This document shows, piece by piece, positions 10,278-20,637 of a DNA stretch of 64,000 bases. The position numbers were made by a program, and so were the translations under genes. The notes beneath the pieces are model-generated. The model searched no databases. It was not told the origin of the DNA and worked only from the letters and a program-made list of their open reading frames with translations. Source of the DNA: Diphasiastrum complanatum (Eukaryota; Streptophyta; Lycopodiopsida; Lycopodiales; Lycopodiaceae); the NCBI GenBank assembly GCA_029204225.1, contig CM055101.1:33175683-33239682 (forward strand), in the 5' to 3' direction. Position 1 is the stretch's first letter. Each line of letters starts with the position of its first letter.

Positions 10278-11877
10278 ATAATCATCTACAAAAGAGACAA
10301 AGCAGTTGGCTCCTCCTTTTCTCTTGGTTGATGATAAATGAACATCAGAGTGTACAAGTTCAAATGGTTGCTTTGTCTTGATACTTGATCTAGGAAAAGG
10401 CCTTCTGTGTGACTTTGCCAGCACACAAGCTTCACAAGGTAGAAGCTCCTTTGACAGTGTCTTTGGTAGACCAACAACTTTTCCTTCTTTGACCATAGAT
10501 TGCATGGTTTTGAAATTGGGATGACCCAATCTCTTGTGCCACAGATCCTCCTGTAGAACCTTGGTCTCATAAGCAATATTTGAAATGTTAGCACTCTCCC
10601 TAGAATCTAGTTTGTACAACTTGCTGATTGTAGATCCTTTAGCAATAACTTCATTTTCTCTTGAGATTATACACTTGTCAACTTGAAACTTGACATCCAA
10701 TCCACTATCAAACAACTGTCCTACACTAATGAGATTCTTGGCCAATCTAGGTACATACAATACATCATGTAAGCAAAAAGATTTTGATGATGATGCATGA
10801 AATGGAATGCTTCCTATTCCCTCAATCCTACACTCTACATCATTAGCAGTATAGATTGACCTTTTTGCACCTAGATATGGCATGAGATTAGTGAAAGAGT
10901 TCCTAGAACTAGACATATGGGAACTAGCCCCACTATCTATCCACCAGACTTCTTCATTCTTATAAGGAAAACATGAAAAAGTAGACATCATTAATGAATC
11001 CTCTCTTTCACTCTCTACACCCTCACACTCGTCCTCATTAGTAAGGTTAGCTTGCTTAGATTGGTTCTTCTTCTTGAAACAGTTTGATGCATAGTGTCCT
11101 TTCTTGCCACAGAAAAAACACTTGATCGTTGACAGCTTCTTCTTGCCACTGGATGTTGCAGCTTGTGAGGACTGATCCTCACCACCTTCTTTGGCTTTGT
11201 CCTTCTTGAAGTGTTGTTGTCCTTTGCCCTTGCCTCTTGACTTGTCTCTGATGAAGAGTGCTTTGTCATCTCCATCATCTTTCAATGGAAGTCTGTTCAT
11301 CTTGTTCATCTTGCCTGCTTTCTTCAGCAATGAGAACACCTTGCAGTGTCTCCAAGGATGCAAGATCCTCTCTGACAACATAAGTTTGCACAATATTGTC
11401 ATACTCATCTCTAAGTCCATTTAGGACTACTTGAACAAGTTCAGTGTTCTTAAGAGCATCACTATTACCAGCTAACTCTTGATGAACATACTTAACTCTC
11501 ATGACATATGATGAAGCACTCTCATCTACTCTTTGATAACTTAGAAGTATTTGGTTTCTAAGTGTAAGCAATCTAGAAGTATCTTTGATTTCATAGATTG
11601 TTTTTAGAGTATCCCAAGCTTCCTTGGCAGTGGTGCATGTATAGATCTCTCTTAACACTTCATTGCTAACATTCATTTTTATAAAATAAAGGGCAATTCT
11701 GGTTCTTTTGTGGAATGCTGCAGCTTCATTAGGTGCATCAGTCTTCTTCAGCTCCACTCACAATATCCATTACATCATGTAGAATCAACAACGATCCATT
11801 CTGATCTTCCACATTGCATAATTGGAAGATGTTAATCTCTCACTGTGCTCTAAGAAATGTGAACCATATGAAGACAT
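10278..11877 (-). pseudogene. Ty1/copia gag-protease-integrase start, element D (internally deleted)
   Basis: Gag starts at the ATG complementing 11875-11877 (MSSYGSHFLEHSERL) and breaks by frameshift near 11800. A UBN2 gag core follows (RIALYFIKMNVSNEVLREI, AKEAWDTLKTIYE, LVQVVLNGL). A second frameshift at about 11290-11330 leads into a zinc knuckle (CFFCGKKGHYASNC), the protease (WWIDSGASSHMSS, intact DSG), GAG-pre-integrase (LWHKRLGHPNF, CEACVLAKSHRRPF) and the integrase start (HSDVH, FVSFVDDY). The frame ends exactly where the LTR begins at 10277. All of pol downstream of the first integrase block has therefore been deleted to the LTR edge. Much of the leader lies on the far side of element E. 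Confidence 0.9.
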
Positions 11878-12502
11878 CTTCTTGGTGAGAAATTCTAGTA
11901 ATGATAAAAAAATGGAGTTGAAAGGATGTTGCTTGCTATCTCAATCTAGGACCTAACACAGATGTTGATCCACCCTATGAAATCTAGCAACATATGTGAG
12001 AACAAATTCTCAATACAAAAAATCAATCTATCTTGAATTTGGATCTTGCTTCAGTTACAAAATAAGAAGCACATGCAAGCAAGAAGTCTATCTCTCCCAC
12101 AAGTTTCAAAGTACTGATAAACTCTCTAGGAACTTACTTTCAACTCAAACACAGTAATATGTGTGAAATGAAAAGTCTAAGACCTCAGAACACTCACTTC
12201 TATCCAATTCTACTTGATTGACAGTGAAAATTGATGAAAATGGTGAAAAAGACAGATGTGTGCTCACTTTGGCATATCCCACGAGTTGAGTACGCTCTCA
12301 AACTCTTTGATTGCCCCTAAAACTCTTCTAAAAATAAATCAAATTGATTTATAAACAAGAGCAACACATTTTACTCTCCAATACCTATCCAACAAGCTAT
12401 AGAACATCAAATCTGGATCATTCCTTGAGAAGTAGCACTCATTAATGAGGGCTGATTTCACACTGTGAGCTCTCTGTCCGTACAGAGCTCCGCTTGATCA
12501 GA
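11878..12502 (-). other. Leader of element D, part 1 (interrupted by element E)
   Basis: Noncoding sequence upstream of the element D gag. It continues at 18642-18783 after the element E insertion. The bases gatcag occur on both sides (12496-12501 and 18643-18648), fitting a 5-6 bp target duplication. Confidence 0.7.
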
Positions 12503-13184
12503 TTTAAAAATTACAGCAAATAAGGATCCTAAAACACTTGAAATGATGAGGGAAACAATAGATTATGATTTCATAAGATTAGCACAGGTTGAACCATCAA
12601 AATCCATCAAAAATCTATGCTTGAACCTCACTAAATGGCCCAAATCCTTGAAGAAGGCTTCACACGTGTGAAAGTACGGCCTCCCACAGTCTAAGTACTG
12701 TACACCAGACCTACATTCAATCCTATAATCATTAGTAATCACAAGTACTCAAACAATTATGAACATAGAGAGCAATTGCACCATTATGAGAGAAAAAACA
12801 TGAAATTGCTTGATTGATTTTGGTGAGATATCATCACCTATATATACATGATCCATCACGGTTTTGGGCAGGTATGAGTAGCCCTAAACCTATCCCTAAT
12901 GCTAATTTTGGTGGATCTTTCATCCCTACCAGGTTAGGGTTGGAATCTTGGAGATCTCTCAACAATGCAAAAATTACCAAAAATAGCTCCTATTTTTTCT
13001 CCCTTGTATCTAAGCATAATCTGGACTCATTCCAAAGGTTCTAACACTTAGGTCTACTTGAGAACATCCTTATGAATGGAATCCTATGCTATTTGGCACG
13101 TGTGACAAGCCACATCATGACCATCTAACTATTTACAAGTCATATGACCAAAACTAGTCAAGCTAAAATTGTGAATTTTTAACA
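12503..13184 (-). repeat. 3' LTR of element E
   Basis: 682 bp. On the minus strand it runs from TGTTAAAAATTC to ...TTTTTAAA, where the last bases (expected ACA) are mutated. It contains the CACACGTGTG palindrome (12661-12670) and a TATATATA (12839-12846) as a minus-strand TATA candidate. Confidence 0.92.
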
Positions 13185-13194
13185 CTCCTCCTCA
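13185..13194 (-). other. Polypurine tract of element E
   Basis: Minus strand TGAGGAGGAG directly before the LTR start. It matches the GAGGAGGAG tract of the related element at 48280-48288. Confidence 0.8.
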
Positions 13195-13198
13195 CCAT

Positions 13199-15136
13199 CT
13201 AGCTTGGTTCAATCATTGCTTTACTAATCACTCCAAGTGATGATCTGAACTTCATAAAAGGTGTCTTTTGAAGTGGTTTAGTAAGTAGATCAGCTACACA
13301 TTCATTGCTTGGAACATGCTCCAAAGCAATCTCCTTGGCTTGCACCATTTCTCTCACAAAGTGATGGCATATCTCAATGTGCTTAGATCTTGCATGGAAG
13401 ATTGGGTTAGATGCAAGGTGTTGTGCTGATATATTGTCATTGTAGATGATTGGTGCCTCCTCTGAATCCATGATCTTTAGTTCCACCAATAATCTCTTGA
13501 TCCAAAGTACCTCCTTTGTAGTGGTTGTCAAAGCTTTGTACTCGGCCTCGGTTGAAGATAGAGATATAGTTTCTTGCTTTTTTGAAAGCCATGAAACCAC
13601 ACCTTCTCCTATGAAAGTTGAATAGGCACTTGTTGATTTCCTATCCCTCTTGTCCCCTGCAAAATCTGAATCACTAAATGCATGAAGGTTAATCACATCT
13701 CCTCTATATAGAATCCCAAAATCCAATGTACCCGAAATGTATCTTAGAATCCTCTTAGCCTTTTTCCAATGGATATTCAATGGCTTTTGCATGGATTGGC
13801 TCAACCTACATACACTAAAGCTAAGATCTGGTCTAGTTATAGTGATCCACATTAAGGAACCTATAAGTTGCCTAAACAAAGTGATGTCCATGAAGGATCT
13901 TTCATCATCTTCATTTGGCACTTTTACATCTTGCTCCATTGGTGTGTCAACACTTTTGCATACTTCCATCTTAAACTTCTTCAAAAGACTTTGAGCATAG
14001 TTTACTTGACTTATAAAGATAAAATCAGACCCTCTAAGTACTTCTATGCCTAAGATGAAGTGAAGACACCCTAGATCTACCATCTTGAACTCTAAGGATA
14101 GATCTATCTTGATTTTTTCAATACCATCAACACTATTTCCACTAATGATGATGTCATCTACATAAATGAGTAAAAGTACAATACCAACATCATCAAACTT
14201 AATGTAAAGAGTAGGATCATATTCACTTTGAACAAAAGAAAGTGAAATAAGATAGCAATTTAGTCTTGAATTCCAAGATCTCGAGGCTTGCTTCAAGCCA
14301 TAGATGCTTCTTTGGAGATGGCATACTTTGTTCTCCATTCCATGCTTGATGAACCCTTGTGGCTGCTCCATATAGATATCCTCTTCCAAAAACCCATTCA
14401 AGAAAGCATTAGAGACATCCATTTGACATAGAATCCATCCAAAATGTGATGCAAGTGCAATGATTAGCCTTATTGTGACCATCTTGGCCACGGGTGCAAA
14501 AGTTTCCTCATAGTCTATCCCTCTCTCTTGAGCATAACCTTTTGCAACTAATCTTGCTTTATGTTTGTTAACACTCCCATTTGCATTCAACTTAAGCTTG
14601 AAGACCCACTTGCATCCTATTACATTCCTTTGAGGTCTCTCAACAAGCAACCAAGTTTCATTCTCAATCAAGGCATCATACTCATCCAACATAGCTTTAT
14701 ACCATTCTTTGGAGTTCAATGCATCTTCAACATTAGACGGTTCTTCAAAACTAGATAAAGCATAAGAAGTGGATGAGATACCCTCAACTTGCTGTCCTTT
14801 GCCTTGATATGTGAGCCTTGATGGCTCCACTTTTGCCCTTGAAGATCTCCTTGGTGTGATAGGTGGGTTTGGTGCTTTCTCCTCCATGAGCTCCTCCTCA
14901 AAACCAAGATCTTGCTCCTCGGCCATCTTTTTCTTGATTGTTGGAGCACTTGAGCCTTCTTCAAGCATATGCATATGATGTTCATCAAAGATGACATCCC
15001 AACAAATTTGTTCAAGGATGGGAGATAGACTTTGTAGCCCTTGCTTGAGCTTGCATATCCAAGCATGATCCCTCTTGTGGAAGATGGATCCTCCTTGGTT
15101 CTTGTTTCCAATGGCACATGCACATAACATATACAC
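13199..15136 (-). pseudogene. Ty1/copia RT and RNase H, element E
   Basis: Large open frame of up to 645 codons; the coding part starts after a frameshift at about 15000 (DEHHMHMLEEG onward). RT blocks in order: NVIGCKWVFKLKLN, KHKARLVAKGYAQERGIDY, EETFAPVAKMVTIRLI, QMDVSNAFLNGFLEED, SIYGLKQASRSWNSR, LLLIYVDDIIISGNS. RNase H: AFSDSDFAGDKRDRKS, GVVSWLSKKQETISLSSTEAEY, IYNDNISAQHLASNPIFHARSKHIEICHHF. The catalytic YVDD and RNase H acidic blocks look intact. The protein ends at MIEPS, immediately before the polypurine tract. Confidence 0.93.
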
Positions 15137-15725
15137 CCAAAAACTTTCAAGTGATTAAGATTGGGTTTCTTTCCATACAACATCTCATAAGGAGTTTTGC
15201 CTTCAATTGCTTTGCAAGACACCCTATTCATCAAGTAGTTTGCACATACAAGAGACTCACCCCAAAAGGATTTGGGCAAACAAGCATCTAATCTTAAAGC
15301 CTTAGAACATTCACATAATGTTCTATTCCTTCTTTCAGCAACTCCATTTTGTTGAGGAGTGTAAGGACAAAAAGTCTCTTTCTTGATCCCTTCCTCTTCA
15401 CAAAAGGCCTTGAACTCATTGGAGATGAATTCTCCACCATTGTCACTTCTAAGAATCTTGATGCTATGATTATGATGCTTTTCCACAAACAACTTGAACT
15501 TTACAAAAGTATCAAATACTTGAGACTTGAGGGAAAGTAAGAACACCCAACAATATCTTGAGTAGTCATCAATGAAGGTTAAAAACATGGATGAACCTCC
15601 ATTAGATTTGGTGCTAGCAATGTGCACATCTGAGTGTATGAGTTCAAGAGGATGAGATGACTTTGTGATGGAGTTAGGAAACACCTTCTTATGTGCCTTG
15701 GATAAGGCACAAGCTTCACAAACCT
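14995..15725 (-). pseudogene. Ty1/copia integrase core, element E
   Basis: Middle frame of element E between the two frameshifts. It holds the zinc region end (CEACALSKAHKKVF) and an integrase core with all three catalytic acids: LIHSDVHIAS, KILRSDNGGEF and PQQNGVAERRNR. The C-terminal block (HLKVFGCICYVHVPLETR, GIMLGYASSSKGYKVY) follows. At about 15000 the frame slips by one base and RT continues in the neighbouring frame. Apart from the frameshifts this integrase looks competent. Confidence 0.92.
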
Positions 15726-17150
15726 CCCAATAGACCTTGGTAGGCCTAAAGCATACTCCTCCTTGATCATAGCCTCCATGGAACCCGAGTTGACATGTCC
15801 AAGTCTTTTGTGCCATAAAGTAAAGGTAGATATCTTGCTCTTCTCGGCCAACATGACAACATTAGTATCCACAAATGCATCCAACTTATAAAGTTTGCCA
15901 AGTCTAGTGCCCTTAGCCACTATCTTACCCTTCTTCTTGATGAAACATTCATTTGAAGCAAAGTCAACATTGAAACCATTGTCTACCATTTGGCCAACAC
16001 TTAGTAAATTCTTTGTTATTGTAGGAATGTACAAAACACCTTCTATGTTGATCTTTTTGGAAGATCCTAAGCAAAGGGGAATGCTACCAACTCCTTCAAT
16101 CTTACAAGCTTCATCATTTGCTGTATAGATAGACTTTATAGGTCCATCATAAGATAAGAGAGAAGAGAAAAACTCCCTTTTACTAGTCATGTGTGAACTA
16201 GCACCCGAGTCAATCCACCAAGGATCTTCTCCTTTGAAGCTTGTTGAAGAAAATATGGACATCATGAGAGAGTCCTCATGTGAACTCTCCTCCTCCTCCT
16301 CTTTGCTCATGTTGGCTTGGCTTTGATCTTGCTTCCTCTTGAAGCATTTTAAGGCATAATGCCCCATCTTGCTACAATAGTAGCACTTCACCTTTGATTT
16401 GTCCTTCTTGACTTTGGTGGTTGATGGAGATGCCTTTGAGGGTCCTTCTTGATCCTCAAGCTTTGTAGACTTCTTGAATGTTGATCCTTTGCCTTTGGAC
16501 TTGCCTTTGCCTTTGGTGAAGAGAGCTTGGTCATCTCCACCTTGGATGGAAAGCCTATCCATCCTCTCTTGCATTTGGCTCCTTCTTGATTCCTCGGCCA
16601 TGAGTGTGCCTTGAAGTTCTTCAAGTATGGGTAGCTTACCCATAATTGCATATCCCTGAACCAAATTGTCAAATTCAAAGCTTAGTCCATTCAATATGAG
16701 TTGAACAAGCTCTTCATCCTTGATAGGGTCACCTATAAAGGCTAGCTCTTTGTTCAATTCCTTTACTCTTAGGACAAAAGTATGTGCACTCTCTCCTTTC
16801 TTTTGATAGCTTCTATAGATTTGATTCTTCAAAGCTAACATTCTAGTTTGGTTCTTGGATTCATAGACCTTTTGCAAAGTCTCCCAAGCATCTTGAGTTG
16901 AAGTGCAATCTCCTACCTCTCTTAAGAGTTCATTTGCAACATTCATTTTTATGCAATGTAGTGCAACATTGCACCTCTTGATGTATTTGGCTTTTTCTTG
17001 AGGATGAATAGGTTCACCCTCCTTACCATTTACAATTTCCATCAGATCTTGCATGATCATGATAGATTCCATTCTAACTCTCCATATGGAATAGTTAGTT
17101 TTGTTGAGCCTTTCATTAGTATCCAAAAGATATGCATTTATAGATGCCAT
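15579..17150 (-). pseudogene. Ty1/copia gag and protease, element E
   Basis: Starts at ATG 17150 (MASINAYLLDTNERLN), the usual copia gag start. Gag core residues about 20-200 (YSIWRVRMESIMIMQDL, HCIKMNVANELLREV, ESAHTFVLRVKELN). Zinc knuckle CYYCSKMGHYALKC near residue 255. Protease WWIDSGASSHMTS near residue 310 with intact DSG. GAG-pre-integrase LWHKRLGHVNSG near residue 435. The frame is real to about 15720, then a one-base shift moves the coding sequence to the integrase frame; the last 45 or so codons here are out of frame. Confidence 0.93.
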
Positions 17151-17949
17151 CTAGTCTCCTAATCAAGGACTTGACACAAATGAAGGTTACTTCTATTGAT
17201 TTGATTGAAGGTCTATCTTATCCCACTTCTTAGGGACCTGAAAAGATCAGTAATAGACTTCCTATAAAGATCTAAGAATGATCTCTAACAAAATCAAATC
17301 ATAGAATACTAGAAACAATGCACTTGCTTGATTGAAGTAGACAATACTAGTAGAATTGCCCCTCTTTCTATAAAGAACATTAAAGCTTCCAAATGATCTG
17401 ATCAAGAGTGAATTTCAGCAACCTAATATACTTCCAAAATCACTTGTAAAAGATCTAAATGGAACTTAATGAGAATGCAACACAATCTACTATCCAATCA
17501 CAAGCAAAAAATGATCAAAATTGATGAAAAATTGATCTAATTTGGTGCATAAGTCAAGCAATGGTTGGACTGAACCTAAATCACTTTAGGAGGTGTCTAC
17601 TACACCTTAGAATAGCCTTGAAGAGTCCCCAAAACTCTGATCTTCCCTCTCCTTGAATGCTAGAAAGCCTCCTCTATGAAATCACCTCCAAAACTCGCTT
17701 AGAAATCAATGCTTGGAGCAAGCAAAAACTTGCTATCTTGGTAATGTGAATTGAATTCAACTTTGCCTCTGGTTTTAGACACCTAAACACCTGCAAATGA
17801 AGTCACACAACACCAATCTCCAATGTATTTGAGTCACTTTGAGTTCTAAAATCAATACTAGATGCTAAGATCCAATCTACACAAGATTTAGATCAAAAAT
17901 TGTGATCAAATTGAATGAAATCCAAGGATTTAGCTCATTTCAGCCTTTA
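17151..17949 (-). other. Leader of element E
   Basis: Noncoding 0.8 kb between the primer site and the gag ATG. No ORF or RNA gene seen. Confidence 0.7.
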
Positions 17950-17962
17950 GGCTCTGATACCA
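17950..17962 (-). other. Primer-binding site, element E
   Basis: Minus strand TGGTATCAGAGCC, a perfect match to the usual plant initiator tRNA-Met site, directly after the LTR end (TTTTTACA). Confidence 0.92.
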
Positions 17963-18641
17963 TGTAAAAATTACAGCAAATAAGGATCCTAAAACACTTG
18001 AAATGATGAGGGAAACAATAGATTATGATTTCATAAGATTAGCACAAGTCGAACCATCAAAATCCATCAAAAATCTATGCTTGAACCTCACTAAATGGCC
18101 CAAATCCTTGAAGAAGGCTTCACACGTGTGAAAGTACGGCCTCCCACAGTCTGAGTACTGTACACCAGACCTACATTCAATCCTATAATCATTAGTAATC
18201 ACAAGTACTCAAACAATTATGAACATAGAGAGCAATTGCACCATTATGAGAGAAAAAACATGAAATTGCTTGATTGATTTTGGTGAGATATCATCACCTA
18301 TATATACATGATCCATCACGGTTTTGGGCAGGTATGAGTAGCCCTAAACCTATCCCTAATTCTAATTTTGGTGGATCTTTCATCCCTACCATGTTAGGGT
18401 TGGAATCTTGGAGATCCCTCAACATGCAAAATTACCAAAATAGCTCCTATTTTTCCTCCCTTGTATCTAAGCATAATTTGGACTCATTCCAAAGGTTCTA
18501 ACACTTAGGTCTACTTGAGAACATCCTTATGAATGGAATCCTATGCTATTTGGCACGTGTGACAAGCCACATCATGACCATCTAACTATTTACAAGTCAT
18601 ATGACCAAAACTAGTCAAGCTAGAATTGTGAATTTTTAACA
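17963..18641 (-). repeat. 5' LTR of element E
   Basis: 679 bp, TG...CA ends intact. CACACGTGTG at 18121-18130 and a TATATATA at 18299-18306 correspond to the same sites in the 3' LTR. Confidence 0.92.
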
Positions 18642-18783
18642 AGATCAGCCTTGATTTGATCCACTTATGATCCACAGATTGCTTGTTTCTCAGCGAGTTT
18701 GAATCCTTCTCCAAAATCCGAGTTCCTGCAAGCAAAAACACTGATGATATGATGTATACACCCTCACCTCTTCAAAGCATGAA
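18642..18783 (-). other. Leader of element D, part 2
   Basis: Continues the element D leader across the element E insertion and ends at the primer site. Confidence 0.7.
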
Positions 18784-18795
18784 GCTCTAATACCA
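18784..18795 (-). other. Primer-binding site, element D
   Basis: Minus strand TGGTATTAGAGC, one base from the initiator tRNA-Met consensus, same variant as element B (5402-5413). Confidence 0.85.
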
Positions 18796-18950
18796 TGTGA
18801 AGTTTTTAGCACGTGTGAACTTCACCACACACCCTACAGGATCTTACTGAGGTGTTGTGATTGCACAAGATTGATCAAAGAACAGTATGCTTGAAAAATC
18901 TAAGGCAAGAGCACAATGGCATACATCTGATGAAAAAATCTAACTCTTCA
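18796..18950 (-). repeat. 5' LTR of element D, only 155 bp
   Basis: TG...CA at both ends (TGTGAAGTTTTTAG ... ACTCTTCA in plus orientation), next to the primer site. It matches 10137-10277. Such a short LTR is unlike the 600-800 bp LTRs of the other copia families here. Confidence 0.85.
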
Positions 18951-19199
18951 CTATGAGAAATGAATGTCAGAAATAATTCTAAGTGTTCAGTATGGGAAAA
19001 AGAGGCTGCTCTCGGATAGAGAGAGAAAATCAAGCATAGAAAACTCGGGTAGAGAGAGAATGAGTCCAAAACACCAAAATCTCAACATTCACAATATGGC
19101 AAAACATGCCCAGCTTTTCCTACATGAGAGAGACTCGAATTCCTACAGTGGAATTGCATGGAAAGTCCACTTAACTGAACTAATTCACCTACCATAGAT
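18951..19199. other. Unassigned flank of element D
   Basis: No domain or repeat recognised. Confidence 0.4.
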
Positions 19200-19205
19200 C
19201 CACAT

Positions 19206-19350
19206 GTGTAACTGCATGCATGTATGTTGCATGTACTGCATGTCAACTCATGAAACTGCCTAGACATGTGTAGATCACAGAAACTACTTTGCATGTTGCA
19301 TGCACTGATTGCATGTGGCTTGCATGCATACAATAAAACTTTGCATGCTA
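19206..19350. repeat. TGCATG-rich cluster
   Basis: Nine TGCATG hexamers in about 145 bp, including tgcatgcatg and gcatgttgcatgc. TGCATG is the core of the RY element bound by plant B3 regulators. The cluster is noncoding. Confidence 0.6.
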
Positions 19351-20202
19351 TCTAAACATCTGCATCTCATCATAATTGAACCTATCTAACTCAAATCCGA
19401 GCTACACTAGAAGGTTATGTGCTCAATTCACACTCCTTTTATGTACAACATGAATTTTAGTGGAAATCATCATGGACATGACCCCAAACTCGAGATAGGA
19501 AGATAATATTTTAATAATCTTCACAGCTAGGAGTGTGTTGCTTCAATATGTTTGTCAAACGGTGTCCGATTGAATGCACATTGACTGCAAACAACAAGTA
19601 GCCTTCCTTCAAAATTTCAAAATTCCGTTTGCTGAGGTTTTGATTCAGCCGACAACTCTTGTCTCTGAATCCTCACACGGTCTCAATATAAGGGAAGCTC
19701 CCTAAGATCCTGCTTACAAGACAATACACAATGGAAAACACAGTATGGAGCAACCACCCAACCAAGTAGAAACAACCAATCAACTCTAGAAGCTTTACCC
19801 CCAAGCCAAGGAACAAGAGGCATGAATGTAGAGTGAAACCCTGGCAATGAATCCATGATCACAATGAGGAGTAGGACGAGTTTGGCATCAATATATAGAG
19901 CCAAAAGCATCATGGGCACATAGCCATGCATAGCCCTAAATTCCCTATATATAGATTCACCTAGAATAGAGTCCTATGCATGGACCACCTGAATTGCTAT
20001 TGATAACTCTACACATGCATACACTGTCTCATACCTTGTCCAAACTCCATTTAGTGTGTTCTGGGCCTCACAAGGCTATTAGTTACTTTCGGGTCACATC
20101 CAGTATGACGTGGCATAGCTAATAGATTGATTTACTGGAGTACCGTCGTGTATCCAAGACTAGGAGTATACTGTATCCTATGTACTGGTCATGGACATAA
20201 CA
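19351..20202 (-). repeat. Possible LTR or truncated element, minus orientation
   Basis: On the minus strand the right edge begins TGTTATGTCCATGACC at 20202, a plausible LTR start, and a tatatata stretch near 19955 could be a TATA box. No left edge, primer site or target duplication could be fixed, so this is tentative. No coding domain was found. Confidence 0.3.
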
Positions 20203-20353
20203 CTCAAGCTCACCAAGCTTCTGTGTGCTAAACCCTTTGCACCAGTGCTTCTCTTTCCGTCTTCAACCCACCGTAAACCCTAAACTCTCAGAAGACTGTT
20301 CTCCTGAAGCTCTCTTCAACGACAATGCGCTGTACTGTGTACACTCCCTGTAT

Positions 20354-20366
20354 GGCTCTGATACCA
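20354..20366 (-). other. Primer-binding site next to LTR F2
   Basis: Minus strand TGGTATCAGAGCC, two bases from the LTR edge at 20369. Confidence 0.85.
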
Positions 20367-20368
20367 AC

Positions 20369-20637
20369 TTAGAATTTGCTTCGAACAGGAACACAGATCA
20401 TGCTACACAATAACACAGACTAAAAACACTCTCCACAACAAGCTCACATAGCAACTGTATATCTCAAAATGAAATTACATTGTATATATAGTTTTTCACT
20501 CAGGTAACCCATGCATGACTCAGGTTGCCGTTGGTGGGACATGTGTCCCGTTGACTTGCCTCGTGGCAAGGCCAACTAATTCTTTTCAACTGATAGCACC
20601 CACAGTACAGTAGCACAGTGTTTCACTTAAATTCTAA
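20369..20637 (-). repeat. LTR of copia family F2
   Basis: About 269 bp with inverted termini TTAGAATT/AATTCTAA. It is the reverse complement of the LTR at 63739-64000. Shared blocks are a GGGACATGTGTCCC palindrome, a ccatgcatg block, a TATATATA box and a gccttgcc...aggc hairpin-like region. Only the leader end, to the left, remains of the element body. Confidence 0.85.

Larger units (their letters stand above)
12503..18641 (-). mobile_element. Nearly complete Ty1/copia retrotransposon E, nested in element D
   Basis: A 6.1-kb minus-strand element: LTR, polypurine tract, RNase H, RT, integrase, protease, gag, leader, primer site, LTR. The two LTRs (12503-13184 and 17963-18641) differ by roughly ten substitutions and a few one-base gaps by eye, about 1.5 percent, so it is the youngest clear insertion here. 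Flanking gatcag suggests a target duplication. Two frameshifts in the polyprotein (about 15720 and about 15000) mean this copy is non-autonomous as written. The element is oriented like the host element D. Confidence 0.92.

Noticed and set aside
19683-19931. Hydrophobic 82-codon minus-strand ORF as a membrane protein
   Set aside because: It is located in likely LTR sequence and has no supporting homology or gene structure.
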